In this document: one piece after another, positions 34,630 through 41,997 of the stretch | Numbering within the stretch: position 1 is the stretch's first letter | Layout: every line of letters begins with the position of its first letter | DNA from: Spirochaetales bacterium | GTDB lineage: Bacteria > Spirochaetota > Spirochaetia > DSM-27196 > Salinispiraceae | Reading direction: 5' to 3' | Assembly: GCA_009991955.1 (NCBI GenBank) | Contig: JAACWS010000014.1 | Span: 1-64,000, forward strand | Length of the DNA stretch: 64,000 nt | Position numbers and translations under genes: made by a program | Notes under the pieces: generated by a model | The model's input: the letters and a program-made list of their open reading frames with translations, nothing else | Databases searched by the model: none | Told to the model about the DNA's origin: nothing

Positions 34630-35562
34630 TTAAGACTGATCTGCAGGCTGAAGGACTTGGGTTTGAACTTCGGGCTTGACGATTGGATTCATCGGATTGG
34701 CAGACCATTCTGCCCATGCCCCATCGTAGAGCCTCAGATTTCGATACCCGGCGTTATACATGGCCAAGTAGGTTTGGGCAGCTCGAATGGAGGTCTGACA
34801 GTAGAGAATAACTTCGGTATCATAGTCAAATCCAGCTCCCAAGTACTTAATCTGGATGTGTTGCACAGTCCGGAAGGTTCCGTCACGGAAATTATTCTCG
34901 ATATAGTTGATGTGAACAGCACCGGGAATAAACCCTGCTGCCCACTCATCGTCGGTGCGAACATCGATAAGACCTACCTGGAGGTTTGGCTCGTTGATAT
35001 ATCTACGAATTTCCGGGGCAGTAATAAGCATCTCATCCCGACGGGTCGCTGGAGTAAAGGTAGCTCGGGAAAGCGAAACGGTAGCGGAGTCCTGGGCGTA
35101 ACCTTCTGCTAATAGGGCCTTCATCCCTCCGCTCACAACCTTCACCTGGTCGTGGCCGTAGATTTTTAGGGTCCACCATAATCGGGCAGAATCCATGTTG
35201 TTGTTGTCGTCGTAGATGACTACCATGGTATCGTTGCTTATGCCTCGAGTACCCATTACCCGGGCAATTTGGTCTGCCGGAGCTAAAAGCCCAGGAATGG
35301 GCTGATTCACCACTATGTCCACCCGAGAGATATTGACCGCACCGGTGATATGGGTTTCTCGATAGTCCGGAAGATTCCGTGCATCCACTAATACCGTTCC
35401 AGACTGGGCCAGAAGGGCGGCAACCTCCTTGGCCTCAACTATCTCGGTACCGGTTTCTCCTGCGGGTTTTGGCGCGCAGGAACTAAGTCCAAGAATCCCA
35501 AGAATTCCCAGAATTAGCGCGGCCCGGGCTGGGCCGCTTCGCCAGTAGGCGTTTAGGGTCAT
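34630..35562 (-). CDS. Thiosulfate-sulfurtransferase-like lipoprotein
   Basis: 310 residues with a lipoprotein signal (LGLSSC, Cys 29). It has the two-domain architecture of SseA/thiosulfate sulfurtransferases: an inactive first domain (DARNLPDYRETHITGAVNI ... VVIYDDNNNMDSARLWW) and an active second one with DVRTDDEWAAGFIPGAVHI and the catalytic loop CQTSIRA (Cys 255). It could split thiosulfate or another sulfane donor in the periplasm. Its ATG overlaps the TGA of the flavoprotein gene by four bases, and it lies 65 bases before the second rhodanese lipoprotein. Loop length and a following SIRA rather than GxR leave the exact donor open. Confidence 0.88.
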   Translation of the reverse strand: MTLNAYWRSGPARAALILGILGILGLSSCAPKPAGETGTEIVEAKEVAALLAQSGTVLVDARNLPDYRETHITGAVNISRVDIVVNQPIPGLLAPADQIARVMGTRGISNDTMVVIYDDNNNMDSARLWWTLKIYGHDQVKVVSGGMKALLAEGYAQDSATVSLSRATFTPATRRDEMLITAPEIRRYINEPNLQVGLIDVRTDDEWAAGFIPGAVHINYIENNFRDGTFRTVQHIQIKYLGAGFDYDTEVILYCQTSIRAAQTYLAMYNAGYRNLRLYDGAWAEWSANPMNPIVKPEVQTQVLQPADQS

Positions 35563-36815
35563 ACTACTACCTCTACTGGTTGGGCTACGAGCTTATTCAA
35601 ACGGGTCATGATGCTTTTTTTATCGCACTGGCCACACACGTCCATAACCTTTCCATCTTTTGTGTAGAAAGTTGTCATAGGCTCAATATCGCAACCTAAG
35701 CGGTCGCAAAGACTCTTACCTTTGTACTGGTCGATCACATTGAGCTTAACCTGTCCATTGAAAACGGATTCAATCTCCTGCATCATCGGCAACAATTCAC
35801 GGCTCGGAGCATCAATTGCGCTGTAAATGTAGATGAGTCCGATCTTATCTTTTTGCATTATTTGGTTTTCAAACATTTCGGTTTCGGCAATAAATTTCTC
35901 TGCTGCAACCCCCGCAATAGCACCGTCGCCTACGGCGGTAGCTACCTGCTTTAATTCTTTTTCCCGAACGTCACCGCAGGCAAAAACTCCGGGTATTCCG
36001 ACGGACATGTGCTCATCGGTGTAGATGTACTTGCGCTTGGACATGTTCACCTTACCTTCGAAGACTTCGGTATTTGGTTCGTATCCAATAAACTCGAAAC
36101 ACGAATCAACTTTCACCCCTTCAATATCTCCGGTTTTCAAATTCTTGAGGTTAACGGTGTCCAGGTGCCCGTCGCCAGCAAAACTTTCGGTCATCGTGTT
36201 CCATTTAAAGGTCATCTTGGGATTTGCCAATGCTGCATCCCGGGCGATTTCGTTGCAGTCCATTTTTCCCGTATCGTGAATTACGCTGACAATCACCTCT
36301 TTGGCAAACTTGGTTAAGAACATTCCCTCTTCGATAGCCGCATCCCCTGATCCAATGACCATTACCGTCTTTCCGGTGTTAGCTGCCGCATCGCAGGTAG
36401 CACAGAACGAGATACCTTTGTCAAACAAATACTTCTCTTCGTCCTTGGCGCGGGTTATTCGAGGTCGTCCACCGGCGGCGATGATCACTGTCTTGGCGTG
36501 GTAGGTGGTCCGGAAGGTCTCTACCACCTTTACTTCATCTTCGAGTTCCACGCTTCGCACGTCGGTGAGCTTAAACTTTACTCCGAATTTCTTTGCCTGT
36601 TTTTCGAAAAGTTTCATTAGCCCCAGGCCAGATACCCCTTCGGGGAAGCCAGGAAAGTTTTCGATTTCGTTCGTATAGGTAGCTAATCCACCCACCAGAG
36701 ATTTTTCAATGAGCAAAGTATTCAAACGAGCCCGGCCACAATAAATCGCTGCGGTAAGTCCCGAGGGTCCGCCCCCGATGATAACCACGTCGTAATTTTC
36801 TACTTTCTTTTCCAT
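35559..36815 (-). CDS. Thioredoxin-reductase-like flavoprotein with Trx-like tail
   Basis: 418 residues. The first 315 follow thioredoxin reductase: FAD site GGGPSGLTAA, redox pair CATC (Cys 138, 141) and the second FAD motif GVFACGDVR. The pyridine-nucleotide fold GSGDAAIEE is present, but the HRRxxxR arginines that grip the NADPH phosphate are absent (the region reads VSVIHDTGKMD), so NADH or another donor is likely. Residues 318-418 are an added thioredoxin-like domain lacking a normal CxxC near its start; instead it has Cys 370, 375 and a CGQC (394-397) near its end. ATG 36815 has AAAGGAA upstream. Fourth gene of the sulfur operon; it may reduce persulfides or disulfides generated during sulfur transfer. 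Confidence 0.85.
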   Translation of the reverse strand: MEKKVENYDVVIIGGGPSGLTAAIYCGRARLNTLLIEKSLVGGLATYTNEIENFPGFPEGVSGLGLMKLFEKQAKKFGVKFKLTDVRSVELEDEVKVVETFRTTYHAKTVIIAAGGRPRITRAKDEEKYLFDKGISFCATCDAAANTGKTVMVIGSGDAAIEEGMFLTKFAKEVIVSVIHDTGKMDCNEIARDAALANPKMTFKWNTMTESFAGDGHLDTVNLKNLKTGDIEGVKVDSCFEFIGYEPNTEVFEGKVNMSKRKYIYTDEHMSVGIPGVFACGDVREKELKQVATAVGDGAIAGVAAEKFIAETEMFENQIMQKDKIGLIYIYSAIDAPSRELLPMMQEIESVFNGQVKLNVIDQYKGKSLCDRLGCDIEPMTTFYTKDGKVMDVCGQCDKKSIMTRLNKLVAQPVEVVV

Positions 36816-36835
36816 GATAATTCCTTTGTTTTTTT

Positions 36836-37387
36836 CTACATGAAGTACTTCACCAGAAGCTTGCTGCCGACGATCGCGCCCAGGAAGATGAATATTGCAA
36901 ATACCCAACCCGAAAGGGAAAGGACTGAGATACCGGAAAAAAATGCTCCAATGTTACACCCAAAGGCTATTCGAGCCCCGTATCCCATTAGTGTTCCGCC
37001 CAAGATTGCGGCAACTACTTGTTTCTTGGTTTTTATTTTCTTGATTTTGAATCCCGATGCAATGAGCACCGAGAACAGAGCTCCGAAGATAACTCCGATA
37101 TTCCGCATAGAGGCAGGATCCTGCAGAAGTCCCCGATCCAAGACCGCCAGGGCACCCTCGGAAGAGAAGAAATACCACTTCTCTACCGAGACCCCCAGGG
37201 CTTGAAGTATCCAAGCACCCCAGTTTGCGAACGCAGTCGACACTCCCCAGGGATTTCCCGATACAGCCATGGTAACAATTTGAAAAATTGATAGGAGAAC
37301 TGCACCGGTAATGTAGGGCCAAGCATCTTTGAACCAGAGTTTATAGTATTCGTTCTTGGCAACTGCCTCGGAAAATTTCTTTAACAT
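36836..37387 (-). CDS. YeeE/YedE-type sulfur transporter, C-half
   Basis: 183 residues with about five membrane helices. The hallmark is GARIAFGCNIGAFFSGI, whose GC motif corresponds to a thiosulfate-path cysteine loop of YeeE (TsuA). Full-length YeeE carries two pseudo-symmetric halves in one chain; here the halves are separate genes with tusA between them. The N-terminal segment (KLWFKDAWPYITGAVLLSIF) matches the start of the second half. It would work together with the product of 37657-38376. The gene starts 15 bases after tusA and ends 20 bases before the flavoprotein gene. Confidence 0.85.
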   Translation of the reverse strand: MLKKFSEAVAKNEYYKLWFKDAWPYITGAVLLSIFQIVTMAVSGNPWGVSTAFANWGAWILQALGVSVEKWYFFSSEGALAVLDRGLLQDPASMRNIGVIFGALFSVLIASGFKIKKIKTKKQVVAAILGGTLMGYGARIAFGCNIGAFFSGISVLSLSGWVFAIFIFLGAIVGSKLLVKYFM

Positions 37388-37402
37388 AGGGTGCTCCTTC
37401 GC

Positions 37403-37630
37403 TTATTTTGCCTTCTCGATAACAACTTCCCACTCGCCATCATCGACTTCTTCGATTTCGACGTTGTGGCCAGCTTCTCGAGCCCACTCAGGCACGTTCT
37501 TCATTGCACAGGAGTGGTCAATCGATACAATCAACACATCACCAATAGCCAAGTCTTCCAAAGCCTTTTGAGCCTTGACCAATGGAACCGGACAAGCCTC
37601 GCCCAAACAATCTAAAGTAACTTCTTTCAT
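37403..37630 (-). CDS. tusA: TusA-family sulfur carrier
   Basis: 75 residues, a small cytosolic TusA/YeeD/SirA-fold protein. The persulfide-carrying CPxP motif is present as EACPVPLVKAQKA (Cys 13), preceded by another cysteine at position 8. YeeD-type members partner with YeeE transporters and process imported thiosulfate; TusA-type members pass sulfur to tRNA or molybdopterin synthesis. The position between the two transporter halves favours the transporter-coupled role. AGGAAAAAG precedes the ATG at 37630. Confidence 0.92.
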   Translation of the reverse strand: MKEVTLDCLGEACPVPLVKAQKALEDLAIGDVLIVSIDHSCAMKNVPEWAREAGHNVEIEEVDDGEWEVVIEKAK

Positions 37631-37656
37631 ACTTTTTCCTCCAAAAGTGATTTTTT

Positions 37657-38376
37657 CTAATGCGCGTCAGACGCGCCTTTTGCTTTTCCGTACTTATCTG
37701 CGGCGATCCACAAGAACCCTATAATGAGAAGTTGGACTACAATTGCCCCAAACCAACCTAAGACATCGGGCAAGAAGACCTTGGGACTTTGGTTAATAAA
37801 GTTGAGTTGCCACCATCCGAAGGTTGCCGCACTTAGGACCGAACCAACAATAAAGAAGGTAAGGGACAGAATTTGCATAAGAAATCCTTCACCTACCCGC
37901 ATGAGGGTCCCCGAAGCACACCCGCCGGAAATAACCATTCCGATGCCGAAGATGAAAGCCCCCACCATGGTGTGGACTCCAAAGGGAACAACAAATCCTT
38001 GTCCAGGAATTGGTAAGCCTTTGGCGTGTGCGCTGTACATAATTGCCCAGAAGCCCAGGCTCGTAATTGCCAGGGCGGTAAGAACTGCTTTGGTGAGGCT
38101 TGTACTGCCAGTCAAATAAGGATCGCGAAGGGACGCAGTAAAGCAGAAACGGGTCTTCTGAAGAATGAAGCCGAAGGCCATACCGGTAAACCAAAAGAAC
38201 CCAAGGGTAAAGTTGACCGTACCCAGGGCCACACCGATCCCACCAATGACAAGCGCCAGGAGAATTCCATAAGGAATTGTGCTTTTTTTGGGTTTTTTCG
38301 AGGCCCGCGACGAACTACTCCGACGAATTCCACCAGTTGTTCCGGTTGCTGGAGTATTTTCTGTGGTGTCACTCAT
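37657..38376 (-). CDS. YeeE/YedE-type sulfur transporter, N-half
   Basis: 239 residues. A Ser/Lys/Thr-rich hydrophilic start of about 34 residues precedes some six membrane helices. Family loops are FGFILQKTRFCFTASLRDPY and VISGGCASGTLMRVGEG, where the cysteines line the thiosulfate path in the Spirochaeta thermophila YeeE structure. It forms the first half of a split transporter, the second being at 36836-37387. First gene of the operon (transporter N-half, tusA, transporter C-half, flavoprotein, two rhodanese lipoproteins). AGAGGGAGG upstream of ATG 38376 is a strong ribosome site. Selenium or other sulfane compounds are alternative substrates. Confidence 0.88.
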   Translation of the reverse strand: MSDTTENTPATGTTGGIRRSSSSRASKKPKKSTIPYGILLALVIGGIGVALGTVNFTLGFFWFTGMAFGFILQKTRFCFTASLRDPYLTGSTSLTKAVLTALAITSLGFWAIMYSAHAKGLPIPGQGFVVPFGVHTMVGAFIFGIGMVISGGCASGTLMRVGEGFLMQILSLTFFIVGSVLSAATFGWWQLNFINQSPKVFLPDVLGWFGAIVVQLLIIGFLWIAADKYGKAKGASDAH

Positions 38377-38462
38377 TTGATTCCTCCCTCTAACTTGAGT
38401 AATGCACTAAACAATCTTTAAACCACCAATTACTAGCTTTTAAGACTAATATTGAGTTTTAA

Positions 38463-38478
38463 TGTGATTCATATCACT
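38463..38478. promoter_or_regulatory. CRP/FNR-type operator palindrome
   Basis: TGTGATTCATATCACT: half-sites GTGAT and ATCAC separated by four bases, a perfect match in spacing to CRP/FNR superfamily sites. Its centre is 94 bases from the sulfur operon ATG and 249 bases from the rightward ATG, so the leftward operon is the likelier target. A candidate regulator is not adjacent. Confidence 0.6.
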
Positions 38479-38661
38479 TAAGACAACTGCATTCTACAAT
38501 ATCATCGCAGGCTTGTCATCAAATATTTACTTTTTTATAGATAAAATTTTCTATATATTACAATTTTACTCAAGTTTTTAGATGAGAACCTCTCGAAACT
38601 CGATGGGAATAAGGGGGTAATCGAATATATGTCAACTTTTTTTGTATTTTTTTGAAATATC

Positions 38662-38690
38662 TTGACATTAATTCTTTTTTTATCGATATT
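38662..38690 (+). promoter_or_regulatory. Promoter of the small unknown gene
   Basis: TTGACA at 38662-38667, 17-base spacer, GATATT at 38685-38690; transcription would start near 38697, leaving a short leader that carries the AGGAGGG ribosome site. Confidence 0.6.
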
Positions 38691-38719
38691 GAGGGAGAAC
38701 AGACCACTAGGAGGGTCAT

Positions 38720-39133
38720 ATGAACGAAAAAATGAACGACACCCCAGCCGATCTTCGATACCTCACTGGAATCACCGACGGTATATTTTCTGAAAACGAA
38801 CTGGAAATCCTAAAGGAACAGATATCGGTTCACAAATACTTTGTGAATCAATCTATTCCTTGGACTATCTCTTGGGAAGATGCAGTCTTTTCATGGTACG
38901 AAAATGTCTTTAAACCTATAGTCGAAGTTGTAGACTCTTGGGAAGTACGAAATGCTTTTACCAGTTCGACGCAAAATAGACTTTACCTCGACATTTCGAA
39001 CCATTGGTATTATCTCTTGGAAAAGGATCCACAAACCTTTGCTGGCTACGCCGCAATACACTACGCCGCGACCTACGGAAAGGGCCTGGGTAGTTGGCTA
39101 TCAAAGTTGTCGTTATCTACCAAAGCCGCCTAG
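38720..39133 (+). CDS. Small conserved-looking protein of unknown function
   Basis: 137 residues, soluble, acidic N-terminus, no signal peptide. A segment WYENVFKPIVEVVDSW followed by RLYLDISNHWYYLLEKDP resembles the 'YxPIVExI ... DLYLWIxxHxYYL' stretch that I recall from DUF4032 and from tails of some stress or ParB-like proteins; this is a weak memory-based match. AGGAGGG seven bases before ATG 38720 and a TTGACA promoter support expression. It is divergent from the sulfur operon and shares its control region, which may link them. Its last 21 bases overlap the convergent transglycosylase gene. Confidence 0.72.
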   Translation: MNEKMNDTPADLRYLTGITDGIFSENELEILKEQISVHKYFVNQSIPWTISWEDAVFSWYENVFKPIVEVVDSWEVRNAFTSSTQNRLYLDISNHWYYLLEKDPQTFAGYAAIHYAATYGKGLGSWLSKLSLSTKAA

Positions 39134-41218
39134 TAGGTTTTGTTCGATAGGGGTAAACGATAGCTCCCCAAGACGCGAGTCTTCGTACTCTTGGGGACTA
39201 ATACGTTGACGCTCGAGCATTATATCGAGCAAAAACCGAAGCCTGGGTAACCAGTAGTCCGCCGGCTTTCCATCCCGGATAAACTGGCTATATCGAATTG
39301 GGCTTGGTAACATGCTTGCCATCCAGAGTGCCTCGGGAATCGTGAGCTCCCCTGGATCCTTATTGAAGTAATACCGAGCACCCTCTCGGGCTCCGTAGAC
39401 TCGAGGGCCGAAGGGTGCAATATTCAGGTACAGCTCGAGGATTCGCTCTTTACTAATTCCGGCCCGATGTTCTAACAGATAGACCAAAAAAGCTTCCTGA
39501 ATTTTTCGAACAAGTTCTTGATCCTGGACCAAAAACAAATTCTTCACCAGTTGCATACTCACCGTGCTCGCCCCAAACTCCACCTCGCCGGTGCGAAGAT
39601 TGCGCTCGATCGCTGAACGAAAGGTATTCCAATCGATTCCCGAATGGAAAAAGAAATCTCCATCCTCCCCGGTTAAGACCGCCCGAGGAAGCCACTGACC
39701 CATCGCGCTCAAGGGTGTGTATTCCAGATTTTCTTCATTTTCATCTTCGCCTCCAAGAAATCGGGTATTCTGGTCTCCGTAGAAACGGTGCGGAAAACTC
39801 CGTTGGGAATGTAATTGTTGATTCCTCATTTCGAGGCGAGAAGGGATCTGCTCGGCTAACGCGGCCAATTCTTCCCGATCTATTGGGATGAAAGGATCTA
39901 CCTTCAAAACCAGTGGGGACTGGCCTTCGGGAACATCCAAAATAAAGTCAAATTCTTGGTTCAGTCCAAAGGGGCTGTAACGCCTGGGAAAACTCAAGAT
40001 GGTAAAATCTTCAACCTTCGGATTCGATATCCATTGCATATGAGAAAGGCGATCCAGGGGAATTTCTGCCTCAAGTTCCCACGAAAAATAGCCACCCAGC
40101 TCCATGGCAGAAAAGTCCGCGGCTACTGAAGGGGGAACACTCTCCAGAATATCCTGGAGAGGAGTCCGGGGTATATCAATCAACATCTTAATTCTCTTCG
40201 GTTCCCCAAAAACCCCGAAGAGACTGGGTCGAAACTCGCCGGTCACCTCGCCCAACCTTAGGCTACCTTGAGTGAGACTCAACACCCCCCTCCGATTACC
40301 CGGCGGATCGGGGGTAGGCACTATCTGGGGCTCCCCAATTACTCCCAATGGATCAAAGAACCCGGCAAAACTATACTCAACCCCGAGAAAATCAATGGGG
40401 GAGCTGGAGAATACCGGCCAGTCGATCACGAGGTCCGCCAATTCAAAATTTCCGAAAAAATCCCACCTTCCACCAGCGCCGAGAGTAGCGTCGACGTCTA
40501 TAGCTCCTTGCCCTTCCGTAAGATAACCAGTCCAAGTGGGCACATACCCCAAGGAACGAAGGGGCTCCAGTGCCGAAAACAAGAATTGCGACCCCGAAAA
40601 CCCTATCTTTTCAAAGCCCAAAAGCGAGTCTTTACCCGAAACCGCAACGTGGCCCCAGCCACCGAGGGTTCCAAAGTCTGCTTCCATATTCCAAAAGGAC
40701 GCATTTCGTACGAAAACCAGGGCTGAAATAGAAAGCAAAAACGAAGTACCATCCAGAGCTACTTGTCCAGGTCCTAGCTCAATAGATTCAGGAATCAACC
40801 CCAAACCCGATGACCTCGAAATTCCCAAAACCGAAAAATCAGAGGCCGTTGATTGGGAAGGACCAGAAAGGGAAAACGAAAAAGTTCCTACCCGAAGACT
40901 GGAAAGGGGGGACGTCACCGGAGAATCGCCGGATTCAGAAGAGGCAAAAAGGTTCCACAATCCTCTACCACTGACTCGGAATTCTAGATCCCATAACTCA
41001 GCCGTACCTCGAGGATGCTCAACCTGAACCCGGTCGACAGTCCAGCCAGCAAGAGGATTCCACCCGAGGGTGTCCACTACAATCTGGACTCCGAATCGAT
41101 TTTCGAGGGCTATCTCGACTCGAGAAATCAGCCTTGAAATAAGAACCGAAAAAATACCCCCAAGAAGGAGGACGGGGACCAAAATAAAAAGAACGACAAA
41201 CCGAACTTTTCGATTCAT
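39113..41218 (-). CDS. AsmA-like protein fused to GT51 transglycosylase
   Basis: 701 residues. An N-terminal membrane helix (VVLFILVPVLLLGGIFSVLI) is followed by about 430 residues of repeating beta-rich sequence (VDTLGWNPLAGWTVDRVQVE and onwards) like AsmA/TamB-type periplasmic proteins. The C-terminal 230 residues are a GT51 peptidoglycan glycosyltransferase: motif 1 GEDGDFFFHSGIDW (catalytic Glu), motif 2 EFGASTVSMQLVKNLFL, and ILELYLNIAPFG. No transpeptidase domain is present. It would polymerise lipid II outside the membrane. Usual monofunctional enzymes are about 230 residues, so the large front part is unusual. Its ATG overlaps the acetyltransferase TGA (ATGA). Confidence 0.82.
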   Translation of the reverse strand: MNRKVRFVVLFILVPVLLLGGIFSVLISRLISRVEIALENRFGVQIVVDTLGWNPLAGWTVDRVQVEHPRGTAELWDLEFRVSGRGLWNLFASSESGDSPVTSPLSSLRVGTFSFSLSGPSQSTASDFSVLGISRSSGLGLIPESIELGPGQVALDGTSFLLSISALVFVRNASFWNMEADFGTLGGWGHVAVSGKDSLLGFEKIGFSGSQFLFSALEPLRSLGYVPTWTGYLTEGQGAIDVDATLGAGGRWDFFGNFELADLVIDWPVFSSSPIDFLGVEYSFAGFFDPLGVIGEPQIVPTPDPPGNRRGVLSLTQGSLRLGEVTGEFRPSLFGVFGEPKRIKMLIDIPRTPLQDILESVPPSVAADFSAMELGGYFSWELEAEIPLDRLSHMQWISNPKVEDFTILSFPRRYSPFGLNQEFDFILDVPEGQSPLVLKVDPFIPIDREELAALAEQIPSRLEMRNQQLHSQRSFPHRFYGDQNTRFLGGEDENEENLEYTPLSAMGQWLPRAVLTGEDGDFFFHSGIDWNTFRSAIERNLRTGEVEFGASTVSMQLVKNLFLVQDQELVRKIQEAFLVYLLEHRAGISKERILELYLNIAPFGPRVYGAREGARYYFNKDPGELTIPEALWMASMLPSPIRYSQFIRDGKPADYWLPRLRFLLDIMLERQRISPQEYEDSRLGELSFTPIEQNLLGGFGR

Positions 41219-41832
41219 GACCCGGGCTTTAAAAGTTTTCCGAAGTATATTACCCCAGGATAGGCGCCTATTTGCTCCAGTCCCAGCTTGTGGTAAAAGC
41301 CGAGGGCTCCGGAGTTGAGAGGATCAACTCCAAAATGAAATCCCCCCACTCCGAGGGCGGCAAGGGCCTGGGTAAATTGCTCCATGAGTGACCGTCCTAT
41401 CCCTTGGCCCTGGGCATCAGGGAGGATGTCGATATGTAAGTGGGCGGGATATTTTGGGCAGAAATCCGGAAGATCAGAATTGGTTGTCCAAATCTTCCTT
41501 CCCAGAAGTTGTTTCTGAGCCGGCTTGTAAGTCTTCTTTTTTGGGTAGAGTTGGGCAAGATCGGGCTTCCACCTTTGGCGGAAGTATCCGTCAAAGGCCC
41601 GGGAATCGGCGGTTCCGAGAATGTATCCCATAGGAACTCCGTCTACTAAAGCGGTGAAGGTGAGCTCGGGCTCCCGCTCGACGTAGGGACCAACAAAAAT
41701 ATGACCAAGGAGTCTCGAGTCGTCGTAGTCAGCCCCGGCATCCCCTCCTCGCAACCCCGTCAAGGTACAGATCTCATAGAGGTAAGGTAGGTCACAAGGC
41801 CTATATCCACGGATTACTAGATCTTTTTCCAT
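41215..41832 (-). CDS. GNAT acetyltransferase (OGA-tail-like)
   Basis: About 205 residues of the GNAT fold. The CoA-binding motif A is DILPDAQGQGIGRSLMEQF and motif B is GGFHFGVDPLNSGALGFYHKLG. The front part, RPCDLPYLYEICTLTGLRGG then LLGHIFVGPYVEREPELTFT, resembles the acetyltransferase-like domain at the end of O-GlcNAcases and its bacterial stand-alone relatives. Substrate unknown. Start is ambiguous: ATG 41832 has TATACT exactly six bases upstream (leaderless), while GTG 41847 in the same frame has GGGAG. It is the first gene before the transglycosylase and overlaps it. Confidence 0.85.
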   Translation of the reverse strand: MEKDLVIRGYRPCDLPYLYEICTLTGLRGGDAGADYDDSRLLGHIFVGPYVEREPELTFTALVDGVPMGYILGTADSRAFDGYFRQRWKPDLAQLYPKKKTYKPAQKQLLGRKIWTTNSDLPDFCPKYPAHLHIDILPDAQGQGIGRSLMEQFTQALAALGVGGFHFGVDPLNSGALGFYHKLGLEQIGAYPGVIYFGKLLKPGS

Positions 41833-41838
41833 AGGGAC

Positions 41839-41844
41839 AGTATA
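41839..41844 (-). promoter_or_regulatory. Putative -10 box, leaderless start of GNAT gene
   Basis: TATACT on the minus strand, six bases (GTCCCT) before ATG 41832. If this is the promoter, the upstream in-frame GTG 41847 is not used. Confidence 0.42.
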
Positions 41845-41893
41845 CACGATAAACTCCCAGGGATCTCTAAAATCTAGTTTTCTGGCCTTGATG

Positions 41894-41912
41894 GTCATTG
41901 CACCGCAATGAC
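41894..41912. repeat. Perfect short hairpin between divergent genes
   Basis: GTCATTGC-ACC-GCAATGAC, eight perfect pairs with a three-base loop, in the region between the divergent GNAT and metalloprotease genes. No T-run follows in either direction, so it may be an operator rather than a terminator. Confidence 0.5.
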
Positions 41913-41985
41913 TTAAGAGCGCGGGCCTATTTAGAAACAAGGTTTTTAGAGGTCCCTGCTCTACCCTCGAGTAACTTGACTGGGG

Positions 41986-41991
41986 TATAGT
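41986..41991 (+). promoter_or_regulatory. Putative -10 box, leaderless start of M30 gene
   Basis: TATAGT six bases (TAAAGA) before ATG 41998, with no Shine-Dalgarno. Same geometry as at four other genes in the window. Confidence 0.48.
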
Positions 41992-41997
41992 TAAAGA

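Larger units (their letters stand above)
38377..38719. other. AT-rich divergent control region
   Basis: 343 bases without a gene between the sulfur operon and the small unknown gene at 38720. It is much richer in A+T than its surroundings, with long T tracts (38637-38653). It contains a GTGAT/ATCAC palindrome (38464-38477), an inverted repeat TATAGA-N8-TCTATA (38536-38555) and a TTGACA promoter for the rightward gene. Confidence 0.8.
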
